In this document: positions 55,178-64,000 of the stretch, piece by piece
Numbering within the stretch: the first letter of the stretch is position 1
Layout of the letters: each line of letters begins with the position of its first letter
DNA from: Hirundichthys speculiger
Lineage: Eukaryota; Chordata; Actinopteri; Beloniformes; Exocoetidae
Direction: 5' to 3'
Assembly: GCA_018398805.1 (NCBI GenBank)
Contig: JAGFBZ010000745.1
Location: 645,001 to 709,000 of the forward strand
DNA length: 64,000 nt
Made by a program: the position numbers and the translations under genes
The notes under the pieces: model-generated
The model's input: the letters and a program-made list of their open reading frames with translations, nothing else
Database searches by the model: none
Told to the model about the DNA's origin: nothing

Positions 55178-57709
55178 TTAGGGGTTAACTGATCAGTTTT
55201 GAATGCTCTCGCCGCTCACTTTCCCATAAACAGCAGTGTTTTTCGGTTCTGATCCCCTCCTCTCTCTCTCTGTTCTTCTCTCTCTCTTTCAGGTGAGCAC
55301 CGTTGGCTGGCTGCATGCACCTTGGTCATGAGAAGAACCACAGTACGCCCTCATTGCCCTCATTGCCCCCATTGCCCCCATGCTTTGTGTCTGTTTCGTG
55401 GAATTCACTTGGATAAATTTATTGTGATATTTTAGAGCATCCACACTTAAGTTCCCTGAGTAATGGCTGATTAGAGTTGTTGGCGCCTCCATAGATAATC
55501 ATTAGCTGCGTATGTGTGGCGTACCGGCATCGCTCAGGATTTAGAGTGCTGTCCGTGGTGCTGAAAACAAATCAACTGCTGCCAATACATTTGCGCTCAG
55601 TTGTGTAATAGGTCTATTTTGTGTCCAAGAATCTACCTGCGCGTCCGTACGGCATGTGCGCGGATCCGTCAGTGTGTAGTTCCATTATCTCTGCGTCTGA
55701 ACGGTTTTCCCGTCCCATGCATCATCCACCCCCGTCTGTCTCCGTGTCAGGCCTGATAACGGCTCCTATTGCCCACAGAGATGACTAATCAATAACACAC
55801 AAGCGCGGGAACAACAGCCCGCTGTCCACGCACACGCACAGAGCGGAAATATTGGCACACTGTCCGCAAACATTGCATCGACTGCTGCAGGCTGACAAAG
55901 AATCTGTTGTTTGAGATTTCAGGAAAACTCCCCCCCCACCATATCCACCACCGCTACCACCACTCCTACGGCTACCTTCACATAACAGATTGCAAAATTG
56001 CAATCTGGCATCAGAGCCACAGTCAATCAGCCTGACAGTATCATTGTGTGGTCTTGAGGACGGTTCTTCTTCTTTCAAAGAAACTTCAGCGTCTTTCACC
56101 TTGTATCGCGCCGCATTAGTCTCTTATCTATGCGTGTTCGGCGCTTTAATGCTCTCCCGCTACAAGGCCTGTCAGCTCGTGTGGAAACTAAATCAGCGCC
56201 TCGGCCGAGTGAATCTGCTTACTGATTTCTCTTGATTTAATGCCCCTCACCTTCAATCAGTATCACCGGCTGCCTCGGTGGAATCGCGGAGGACAGATGA
56301 CAGTAAATGCATGAAGCCCTTTAGAAGGCACCTTTTCTTTTTTAGTCCATTTCCTTCCACCTTTCAGGGAGGTGTAATTCCCATAGACAGACTGGCCTGT
56401 GGAAAAGCTCGTCTGCTGCCCCGACTCCCCCCCGAGGTGCCACTCTGACCCAATAACTCCTTCATCCCTCTCTCATGCTTCATTCACTCCTCTCTCTCTC
56501 TCTCTCTGCTTCTTTCCCCTCCTCTTATCCCCGTCTCACTCTCTCACTGTCACTTGTTCTTTTTTCCCTCCGGTGGCCAGAATGCTGTAATTGAGTTTTT
56601 TATTCAAGTCAATTAAAAGTGCAGAACCAGTCAGAGACAAAACAAGTCTGCAGAGCTGTTTTCTTTTTTCTTTTCTCTTTCCTCAGGCTGACTCATTTTT
56701 TATTCAGTCCATTCTTTATATCACTCAGTTGCTAAGAAAGCATTGGGTGTGTACTTTCATTTCATATGTGTCATTAAACTGTTTTGACATTGTTTACAAT
56801 GTAATTTATCTTTCTGTATGATGCCTCCCCTTCCCCCCCAAAAGAAATCCCATTTAAATGGTAATTCAAACTTCCATTAAGTTGGGGCCTTTGTGAACGC
56901 CGCGCAGAAGTTGCTCTATTCCTCCTATCTGCCTCGGCAACCATCTGAGGCGTGATTGCTTACTCACAAAAAGCCAAATATTCATCAAACCGAAGCGCCG
57001 GCTACGCTGGATCAGTCCATGATGCTTTCCTATTCTCATTTAGCATCACATCTTGTTAGCCTCTGATGGGATGAATGATGGCGCCGAGTCTATAGGGATC
57101 ATCCGAGATGACAGAGCATCATGCCTGGGCATCATAATAACTTTGTAATCAGAGGGAGGGGCTCTCCGAGGTTTGACTAAGCCGCTCCTCTTCAGGCGCC
57201 GAGTCGAGCTTTTGTGTAGAAATTGATATGCAGATGTTGACACAAACTGCACTTCACGTCACGGCGCCTGAAACGCTTTCCTTCTCCCCCGTTTACTAAA
57301 TTGTCATTCTGTTTGCGCAACGTAGCGACGTTAGCAAAAGTGAAGGTGCTTTTCATATGCAAATGAGAAATAAAAAGGGAGATTTGCAGCATTCATTATA
57401 GAAAATCCAGAGGATTTACGGTGGCTGTGGGGCTAATTTTCTTTAAATGCTTTAATCAGCAAACTGTTTGGGAGGCACATTTCTGAGACGGAAGTTCTCC
57501 TTCACCACACACAGACACGCAGACTCAAGCACAACAGATTTTTTCCAGATCAACTCCGCCGGCAGCTGTTTGATCTGAAAGCAGACTTGAGCTACAAAAA
57601 CATCACTTTTACCGTTTTAAGCCCTTTCATTTGGACTGTTGGTCAGAAGAGTCGTCACTGTGACATTAAAGGCACTTTATGCTCTTTGATTTCAGGTCTA
57701 CATTTACAG
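55178..57709. other. Repeat-poor stretch, possible conserved non-coding DNA
   Basis: About 2.5 kb with almost no transposon or tandem sequence, in contrast to its surroundings. 55.5-57.5 kb contains words typical of developmental enhancers, such as CATATGCAAATGAG (octamer), TTTAATGCC, CATTTAAATGG and CATCATAATAAC. A short CATTGCCC repeat is at 55350-55380 and a CTCTCT run at 56488-56507. No exon found. The enhancer idea is inference from composition. Confidence 0.35.
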
Positions 57710-57724
57710 CTACTCTCTCACTCA

Positions 57725-58095
57725 TAGAGCTGAGCGATTTTATCGATTCTGGGATATATATATCGATATTTTATCGAGTATCGATTTTTCAGTCGCGGGT
57801 ATCGATATTCTAAGCTTCTTTCAAAACCCCCGTGTCCCACCTTTAAAAGCTTACAAGCAACAATTTGCACTGTTTAAATAAATGAAACTATTTTTTTCAA
57901 CAAAGCTTTTATTCATTTTGTCCAGCATTTACAAGCTGCCTGTCAGCCATATAATGTGTAATTGATGCTTTCAGTTCAATTAATTCAAACAAAGTCATTG
58001 GAACACTCACAAGATGTCACCAAAATCACTTTATCCCTTTAAAGTGAATACCGATATACATCGTATCGCAAGATTAGTGTATCGCTACAGCCCTA
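57725..58095 (+). mobile_element. 371-bp deletion derivative of the 3985 hAT family
   Basis: Left TAGAGCTGAGCGATTTTATC, right GTGTATCGCTACAGCCCTA. It matches the two terminal parts of 3985-5153 (for example ATCGATATTCTAAGCTTC and CATTGGAACACTCACAAGAT) but lacks the BED, transposase and MADF parts. It is flanked by an unusually long direct repeat, discussed in the findings. Confidence 0.85.
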
Positions 58096-58520
58096 CTACT
58101 CTCTCACCAGGGTTATAATAGTTTTGGATTTTCCATTAGTTTTAGTTTTTAGTTTACTTTTTCCAATTCAGTTAGTTTTAATTTATTTTTAGAGCAGTTT
58201 TGCTAGTTTTTATTCGTTTTTGTTTTGAAATACTTAGTTTTAGTTTAGTTTTTATTAGTTTCAGTGTTAGTTTTAGTTTTATTTTGTAAATTAGGGTTGT
58301 AATTGTGGTTGGAGTGAAGCACTGAACTTTTTGAAGGCTATTGAATCACATAGTCGTGTTTACATTCTGGTCTCAATAAACATATTTATCAATGCATCTT
58401 CCCTCTTGTGGTGTTCCTGCGTATTTACTGACCAGCAGCTATCTGGTCTCCATGGAAACAGTCCATAATAGTTGCTGTTTTCTCCCGTTCCTTCCCAACA
58501 CTGACTGGCCTGCAGCTGTA

Positions 58521-58684
58521 GCTTCTCTTTCCAGGGGGCTAGCTTAGGTTAGCTTATCCAAGTAGTCTTGGTTAGCCTTCTTTCCAGGGGGCTAGCTTAG
58601 GTTAGCTTATCCAGCTACGTTAGCCTTCTTTTCAGAGGGCTAGCTTAGGCTAGCTTATCCAGCTAGTCTTGGTTAGCCTTCTTG
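58521..58684. repeat. Three-unit tandem repeat inside the hAT
   Basis: Three units of 47-54 bases sharing GGGCTAGCTTAGGTTAGCTT and TAGCCTTCTTT. It lies directly upstream of the BED remnant on the minus strand. Confidence 0.85.
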
Positions 58685-58861
58685 TGTGAGCTTTTCAAAT
58701 GGACTTTCAGATTCATGGGTTTTTTTCTCCTTGAGAAGTATTCCACACATTGTATCACCTGCTTCTACAACAAGGCACTTATTTTTATCGTTAACACAGT
58801 CATAGTCAAAGAAATCCCAAATAGGACTGAGACGCTTTCTCACAACTTTTGCCGCAGCCAT
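58673..58861 (-). pseudogene. BED finger remnant
   Basis: Starts MAAAKVVRKRLSPIWDFFDY. SPIWDFFDYD is the aromatic opening of a BED finger and NKCLVVEAGDTMCG replaces the usual C-x2-C region: one cysteine is kept, the second position has changed. The H-x-H end is missing. Sixty-two codons then stop. It confirms the 58108 element as a hAT of the BED class. Confidence 0.6.
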
Positions 58862-59125
58862 CTCTGCTTTTGTTTTTTGCAGTTGTTGTTGTACGGCGGA
58901 GCGAAGTTAATAGATTTCAAACGTTTATGAGGGAAAAAAATTACACACAAGAAAATGAAAATAGTTAATTTTAGTTTGATTTATAAACACATAATACAGT
59001 TTCAGTTAGTTATCGTTTTTTAAAAAACCTGTTTTTATTTTATTTCAGTTAACAAAAATGTTTTTTCAATTCTAGTTTTTGTTATTTTGTTCGTTTTCAT
59101 TAAGAATAATAACCTTGTCTCTCAC

Positions 59126-60889
59126 TCAATAGTATCCATGCTGCTCATCACACACCGCTAACACGTCGGGTCACGTGAGGAGGTAAACTGTTATCATTTC
59201 AGTGTCGTTAATGCAAACATTAACAGAAAAAACCCCAGCTGACCTTGAGGTGTGAGTATTTCCATCTCTGTCCTGGTGTTTCTACGTGGATAGACCTGTC
59301 ATTGTTTACAGGAAGGTTACAGCAGAGCAGCGTAAATGCCACGAATAACTGAGAGGAAGATAATTGATGCTGCCTGCAAACTGCAGAGGAGGACGTGTCC
59401 ATTCAGTCGATACCTTTACAGATGGAGACTGACAATGATTTAGCTGTTAGGGATGCGCTGTACACTATCTTTACGAGGACTTCAGAGGACAGATGTCGTT
59501 AGATTATCTTTAAGCAAGAATATCATATTTCCTGCACATAAATGGAACGCTCCGCTTTATCAGATATTTTTCTGCGGTCAAATTAGATGCCTTTGTTCAC
59601 GCCTTATGAATCGGTGTCGTCGCGTTCACAGCTTAAAGATGTATTTGATTTATTGATGCTTCTGAGCGAAGCTATGCTGAATTAAACGGCAGAGCAGGAG
59701 GCCTAATTATTCTGTGACTACTCAGAATAATAAAACACTAATAAACCGAAAAACTGCATTTCTGCAAGAAAAATATACCAAACCAAGGACACCAGAGGCA
59801 TAAAATAAAGGAAGTGAGCTGCGGTTTACGTTTCCCACAATGTGACGCTGTTCTCGCCGATCAGAAGTTTCATTTTTGACGTGTTCTGACTGACGGTTAC
59901 CGGCTGATGGACTTAGCTCGCCCCGTATTGTAACGATTCGCTTCCGTCCATTTGCTCCGTATAAATTGTCAATCGTCCACCTTCCTGTTTTCAAATCTGT
60001 GTTTCCATGGTTACTGGAGACAGTCAAAGGCAGGTAGACGTTAAATAAACACGCGCAGCCTCTCTGTTTGAATTTAACAGTTAGAAGTTGAAATGTAATT
60101 AATTTATATGTGATAAAATATAATTTCCACTTGTCTTTGGCTTGAGATATTTTCATTATTTCCTCCACTAATCAATTATTTTTTGCTGAAATAAAAAAAA
60201 AGAAAAGAGAGATAGAGTGCTGCCGTCTTGAGTGCTTCACATGATTTCTGTAGTTAAAAATTGATCTTATTGATTCAGTTTTCCTGTTTCAGCTGTACTT
60301 GTGTAAACTGAGCAGCAGTTTTATGGATATAAGATTCGCACATAACAGGTTCTGTTCTATTTCATGTTCTATGTTATATCTACTCTTTACCTTCCTCCTT
60401 TCTCACCCTTTAAATCATATCTACCTTTTAATGGTGTGACGGTTTTAGTAGCGATAGTGAGGTTAAGAGCAGGAGAGGAAGTGAAATAATGTCAGATCTT
60501 CTCCGTCTTTTCAAATATCAGTCGTTAGCGTTTCTTTTTTTCTCCCAGAGGTGTTGTTGTTATCTGATCTGTCTCTGGCAGAAATACTGTCCCTCTTTAG
60601 CACATTTTAACTGCCGAAGATCCTCAATCGCCTCTATTCTTTTGCTGTGATTGAGTTTGCCTCAGTTCTATTAGATTAGAGTTTGCTTCATTGGTTTCCA
60701 GCTGAAAGCGTCTTGTTTCTGGCGAGTGTCCTGTGATTTGACGGGACAGTGGGGTTATATATCCGGTTTTATTTCCTTCAATCAGCCGCTCAAATATGAA
60801 CTCGTCACTTCATTAGGTTCCTTTTCTGCTGCTCTTTGACACAAATATCTCATCACATGGCAGTTGCTCAACGCATTTAAGTGTGTAGA
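59126..60889. other. Unassigned stretch
   Basis: No recognised repeat or gene. A 148-codon minus frame (59722-60168) shows no domain and is probably chance. Confidence 0.45.
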
Positions 60890-61231
60890 CATTCAAATTC
60901 AGAAATACTTTATTGATCCGTGTTGCAGTAACTGTCCTGATCCGAGTCTCTTCAGTGGTTCTAGAAGGTTCCAGCTGTGTTCAGGAAGGATCTCCTGCAG
61001 ATCTGAAGATCCTTTGACTGAAGACACTCTGTTGCTGAATCTGTAGAGGATGTTCAGGGTTGTCCATGATGTTCTTCATTGATCAAGTATCCTCCATCAT
61101 CTCCATCATCTCCAGACCAGAACCAGTCTTCTTCATCAGTTTGTTCCGGTTCCCTGATGCTGCAGATGGACTGAACTCTCCACAACAGACTGATAGAAGA
61201 TCTGAACATCTGGCTGAAACTCTGAAGGACC

Positions 61232-61800
61232 TCAGCTTCCTCCAGAAGTAAAGTCAGCTCTGTCCCTTCTTCTCAACAGCATCAGTGTCTCCAGTCCAGT
61301 CTGTTGTCCAGGTGACACTGAGGTGTTTATCCTCCTCCACCACCTCCACTTCTTCTCCATGATGGAGATGCTGTTGGACTTTATCCTGGTCCTCCGGAAA
61401 TCCACAATCATCTCCTTTGTCTTGTTGACATCTAAGATGGGATGATTGTCTCCAGACCACAAAGAGGTCCACCAGTTCTCTGTCCTCAGTCTCTAGTCCA
61501 CCAGTTTTCTGTCCTCAGTCTCTGGTCCATCAGTTCTCTGTCCTCACTCTCTGGTCCACCACTGATTCATCTGAGTGTTTCTGCAGATGTCAGGACTCTG
61601 ACTGGTCCTGGAGGTCTGAGGTGTCCAGAGTGAAGATCAGTGGTCCGAGTCCAGTCCCCTGTGGTTCTCCTGAGCTGCTGACCACCTGCTCAGAGAGTCA
61701 ACCATTCAGTCTCTCCAGCTGTGGTCTGTTAGTCAGGTAGTCAGTGGTCCAGGTGATGGTGGAGAACGTCCATCTGGGTCTTCTGGAGTTATCTTCATAG
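61232..61800 (-). pseudogene. LINE reverse transcriptase relic
   Basis: In three frames, in order: YLTNRPQLERLNG-like residues near 61700-61735; GEPQGTGLGPLIFTLDTSDL at about 61613-61672, the PQGT motif of the polymerase; LQKHSDESVVDQ near 61552-61590, in place of the catalytic (F/Y)xDD box; and VNKTKEMIVDFRRTR with the following SIMEKK at about 61350-61430, then LYFWRKLRSF at about 61220-61255. Several stops and shifts separate them, and the catalytic D-D pair reads D-E. Non-functional. Confidence 0.75.
61467..61560. repeat. Three 30-bp tandem units within the LINE polymerase region
   Basis: Units of GTCCACCAGTTCTCTGTCCT type repeated three times with few changes. Thirty bases keeps the frame, so ten codons were tripled inside the old polymerase sequence. 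Confidence 0.85.
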
Positions 61801-62279
61801 TAAACCTGCTGAATGGAGTTAAGAACTGGAGAAACTGAAGAAGATGATCCTGGAAGATGATCCAGAGCTGCTGTTTCGTCCAGATGACTGTGGGTTCATT
61901 GGAGCAGGTGTATGATAGATGATGGGTGATGGGGGGGGGCATGTGGCTCACAGAGTTCATCCCAGTTTCTCCAGCCTCCCCTGACCTCGTCCTCACAGTC
62001 TTCTGGTCATAGACCGCCTCTGGGCTCATAGCTGAAGAAAGAAAAACCAGATTATGACCCATGTTGCCCAGAGCAGGTTGTGCAGAGGAGCTGGACGCAT
62101 CTCTAACATTTGGATGAAACAAACCCAGTGTTTTATTCTCTGTTGGAGCAGTTGACAAACTGTTGAAATGCTGGAAAAATGGCAGAGAGAGAAACATGGT
62201 GGAAACCACCAGTAGAGGACAGAAACGAGCCGAGTTGTTGCGTCTGTAGCTTAGCAGCAGCAGAGCTGATGGAAGATGC

Positions 62280-62500
62280 TACTGCAGCCACGTCTGTTTG
62301 AAACACATCAAGCTGCACTGCTGAAACGCCAGATTTGTCCTCGTCGGCGCATCAAGCTCATCCATCTTGTTAGCGAGAGATCTCACGTTCCTCACGATGA
62401 TGGAGGGAAGAGCTGGGTTAAATCCCCTCTTTCTCTCTCATGTTTGCCCCGCTCTGCATCCGTGGCGCCTGATCTTCTGCTTGTGGGGGATTTGGGGTCT
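62280..62500 (-). pseudogene. LINE endonuclease N-terminal relic
   Basis: The minus strand reads CRSGANMREKERGFNPALPS, then IIVRNVRSLANKMDEL, the conserved N-x-R-S-L-x-N-K motif at the start of APE-type endonucleases of fish LINEs. LMCFKQTWLQ follows, corresponding to the FTETWL strand. After that the reading frame is lost near 62280. Confidence 0.72.
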
Positions 62501-62740
62501 CAGTCGGGGTATTATGTGGCTTCTTGATATTTCAATCAGCTGCTCCCGCTTGTAAACGACCAAGAACCAAGAACAACCCCTCAAGCAGCACTGCAACCAA
62601 GCCATGATGGAAAAATAGTTTGAAAACCAATGTTATCAATGAAAATGACTTTGTTCAAACACTCAAAAATGCTAGCAAATGTTGACGGAGCTGCTGCAAC
62701 AAGCTGCTGCTCTGAACGGCATTATTATCTATAAATAAAT

Positions 62741-62960
62741 GGCTGAAATTCAGTCTGACCAGCAGGATGGGGTGATTTCAGAGACTCTGCATGTGACGGC
62801 TGGTCCGAAGACTGCTAATCTGCTGGGATGTTCATGCACAAGCATCTCTAGGATTTACAGAGAAAGAGAGAAAATATCCAGCTAGCTGCAGGATAAACGG
62901 CTCGTCAATGAGGAGATTATCTGGACTGGTTTGAGAGAGGCCAGCCTGGTTTCTTGGTAG
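62741..62960 (+). pseudogene. N-terminal helix-turn-helix piece of a Tc1-like transposase
   Basis: The plus frame reads MAEIQSDQQDGVISETLHVT, then GPKTANLLGCSCTSISRIYR, a helix-turn-helix of the kind that starts Tc1-like transposases (ADLLG...TTISRVYREW in relatives). After RERERKYPAS the frame decays, with DKRLVNEEIIWTGLREA recognisable further on. No catalytic part follows. Confidence 0.7.
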
Positions 62961-63027
62961 TCGGTACTGTTGCTGTGATAATAAGAGAGTTAGAAGGTTA
63001 AAATCCCAGTTAAGTTCAAGTCCTGTG

Positions 63028-63152
63028 CTCGTGTGTCCTGGTTTTCCTCTGTACGCCTCTCTGATGGACAGTCCACGTGTCCAGGGTGAGACAGGCTCCT
63101 CATAATGGGATGAAATTAGTTTTTTAGAAAAACGGATCGATGGATGAATGAC
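63028..63152 (+). mobile_element. 3' tail of an RTE-type LINE
   Basis: CTGATGGACAGTCCACGTGT, then CCAGGGTGAGACAGGCTCC and a GATCGATGGATGAATG end. The order GATGGAC...CCTGTCCAGGGTG...TTAGAAAA...GGATGGATG is typical of fish RTE (Expander-like) 3' ends. Heavily diverged and 5'-truncated. Confidence 0.5.
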
Positions 63153-63186
63153 TCAGGATTCTAGAAAGATAACAGTTAGTGGAATA

Positions 63187-63661
63187 CAGTGATCCCTTGC
63201 CAATTCGCGGTTTATGTTCTGTGGTTTTAGTTATTCGCAGATTTTTCAGAAATATATAATATACAGTCGTTTTAAAAACTTTTAAAAATCGCAGAAACAT
63301 CACAGGATGTTGTGCGCGTTCTCTCACAGTGAAGAAATGCTGTGAGCCAGCCTGGCCCCTTTAAGAAGGTGGCCTTATGGGTAATGTTGTGTGTGTGTCG
63401 TGGGACGGTGGAACTAAAACGGGGGTAGAAAACCTGACTTTTTCTTTTGTTGTTAGCGTGTTAGCTGCTAATTAAGAGTTTCTTTACTACGGTTCAGAGA
63501 CCAGAGGCTGTGAAGGTAACAGAAAGACCACAGTTGAGCCTTTGTCTTGTGTCACTGCAGCGTCTCGCTACTTTGTTGAAGCTTTTAAACATATTTTAGA
63601 ACACATTATTGAGGCCCCAGTTCGCAGATTTAGATTATCCACAAAAAATAAGGGATCACAG
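63187..63661 (+). mobile_element. 475-bp pogo-like (Tc1/mariner superfamily) MITE
   Basis: TA at 63185-63186 and 63662-63663. Ends CAGTGATCCCTTGCCAATTC and ATAAGGGATCACAG are inverted, and GATTTTTCAG versus CAGATTTAG-type sequence follows inside. Fragments of the same family occur at 10483-10802 and 31388-31580. The TA target and CAGT start fit pogo/Tigger-like elements. No coding. Confidence 0.8.
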
Positions 63662-63791
63662 TAATCACTCAGTTATGACCAAGGTGTGCAGAAGAGTCGG
63701 CAGGAGGCAACAGGAAATTTAACAAACACTAACTGGCGTGATGAGTCTTGATTTCTGCTGCGGGATTCTGGTTCCAGCTCGCAGTAAGAGT

Positions 63792-63851
63792 TAAGGCTGT
63801 AGCGATACACTAATCTCGCAATATGATACGATACACGATATTCGGCTCACG

Positions 63852-63888
<37 letters not shown>

Positions 63889-64000
63889 ATTCATCTTACA
63901 TTTGCATCATTTTCTGAAAGATTTTAAAGGGACAAAGTGATTTTGGTGACATCTTATGAGTGTTCCAATGACTTTGTTTGAATTAATTGAACTGAAAGCA
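63792..64000 (-). mobile_element. hAT of the 3985 family, cut by the window end
   Basis: Begins TAAGGCTGTAGCGATACACT, the reverse complement of the right end of 3985-5153 and 57725-58095, then an AT run (about 63852-63883), then TTTTGGTGACATCTTATGAG and TTTGAATTAATTGAACTGAA as in the other copies. The other terminus lies beyond 64000. Confidence 0.88.

Larger units (their letters stand above)
58108..59117 (-). mobile_element. 1010-bp hAT, copy 2 of the 29934 family, perfect target duplication
   Basis: Left CAGGGTTATAATAGTTTTGG, right CATTAAGAATAATAACCTTG. TCTCTCAC is duplicated exactly at 58100-58107 and 59118-59125. It is the more intact of two copies and preserves the empty site for the insertion at 30102. 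Inside are a short tandem repeat and a BED relic on the minus strand. Confidence 0.92.
60890..62530 (-). mobile_element. Decayed LINE (Rex1/L2-like), internally deleted
   Basis: On the minus strand the order is: start of an APE-type endonuclease (about 62500-62280), a stretch of poorly recognisable sequence, the fingers/palm of reverse transcriptase (about 61800-61230), and a 3' end CGGATCAATAAAGTATTTCT followed by GAATTTGAATG at 60890-60918. An intact element of this group is about 3 kb, so roughly half is gone, mostly between the endonuclease start and the polymerase. The group call (Rex1/Babar versus L2) is tentative. Confidence 0.75.

Noticed and set aside
59722..60168. 148-codon minus frame
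   Set aside because: Composition and lack of motifs suggest chance in AT-rich DNA.

Overview
This window looks like intergenic or intronic DNA from a teleost fish. It is AT-leaning and eukaryotic, with no operons, no rRNA, no tRNA and no CRISPR array. Nearly everything that can be identified is a transposon relic or a tandem repeat. The DNA-transposon families (hAT with BED fingers, Tc1-like, pogo-like, TTAA-flanked), the LINE tails and the very long minisatellites are the mix expected of fish. The species call is an inference from repeat content; no host gene is recognised with confidence.

Layout. 1-3.1 kb: a TCTA microsatellite split by a small hAT element, then a second hAT relic. 4-10.4 kb: a run of hAT elements with exact 8-bp target duplications, including a BED/MADF chimera (3985-5153), a 618-bp element (6866-7483) and an inverted copy of it (9105-10339) that was itself hit by another hAT (9496-10104). 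13.6-22.6 kb: larger nested hATs. 23.9-25.5 kb: a TTAA-flanked element holding a Tc1/mariner-type MITE. 26.4-27.2 kb: a 19-bp minisatellite open in all six frames. 29-33.7 kb: hAT relics with nested elements, a LINE-tailed GC-rich insert and half of a pogo-like element. 34.5-37.2 kb: a 20-bp satellite with a 279-bp higher-order repeat. 41.7-43.8 kb: a hAT inside a hAT. 44.8-51.9 kb: a Tc1-type transposase fragment abutting a 6.8-kb, 30-bp satellite. 54-59 kb: three more hATs around a stretch that may hold conserved non-coding DNA. 60.9-64 kb: a decayed LINE, Tc1 and RTE remnants, a pogo-like element, and a hAT cut by the window edge.

No working gene system is visible. The strongest recurring pattern is that many unrelated hAT families survive as short, internally deleted elements that still keep a broken BED zinc-finger exon, often beside the element end. 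Several nested insertions can be ordered in time from their target duplications. Two stretches (15.0-15.24 kb and 52.36-52.54 kb, both minus strand) have weak exon-like signals. Long open frames inside the 19-, 20- and 30-bp arrays are by-products of stop-free repeat units, not genes.
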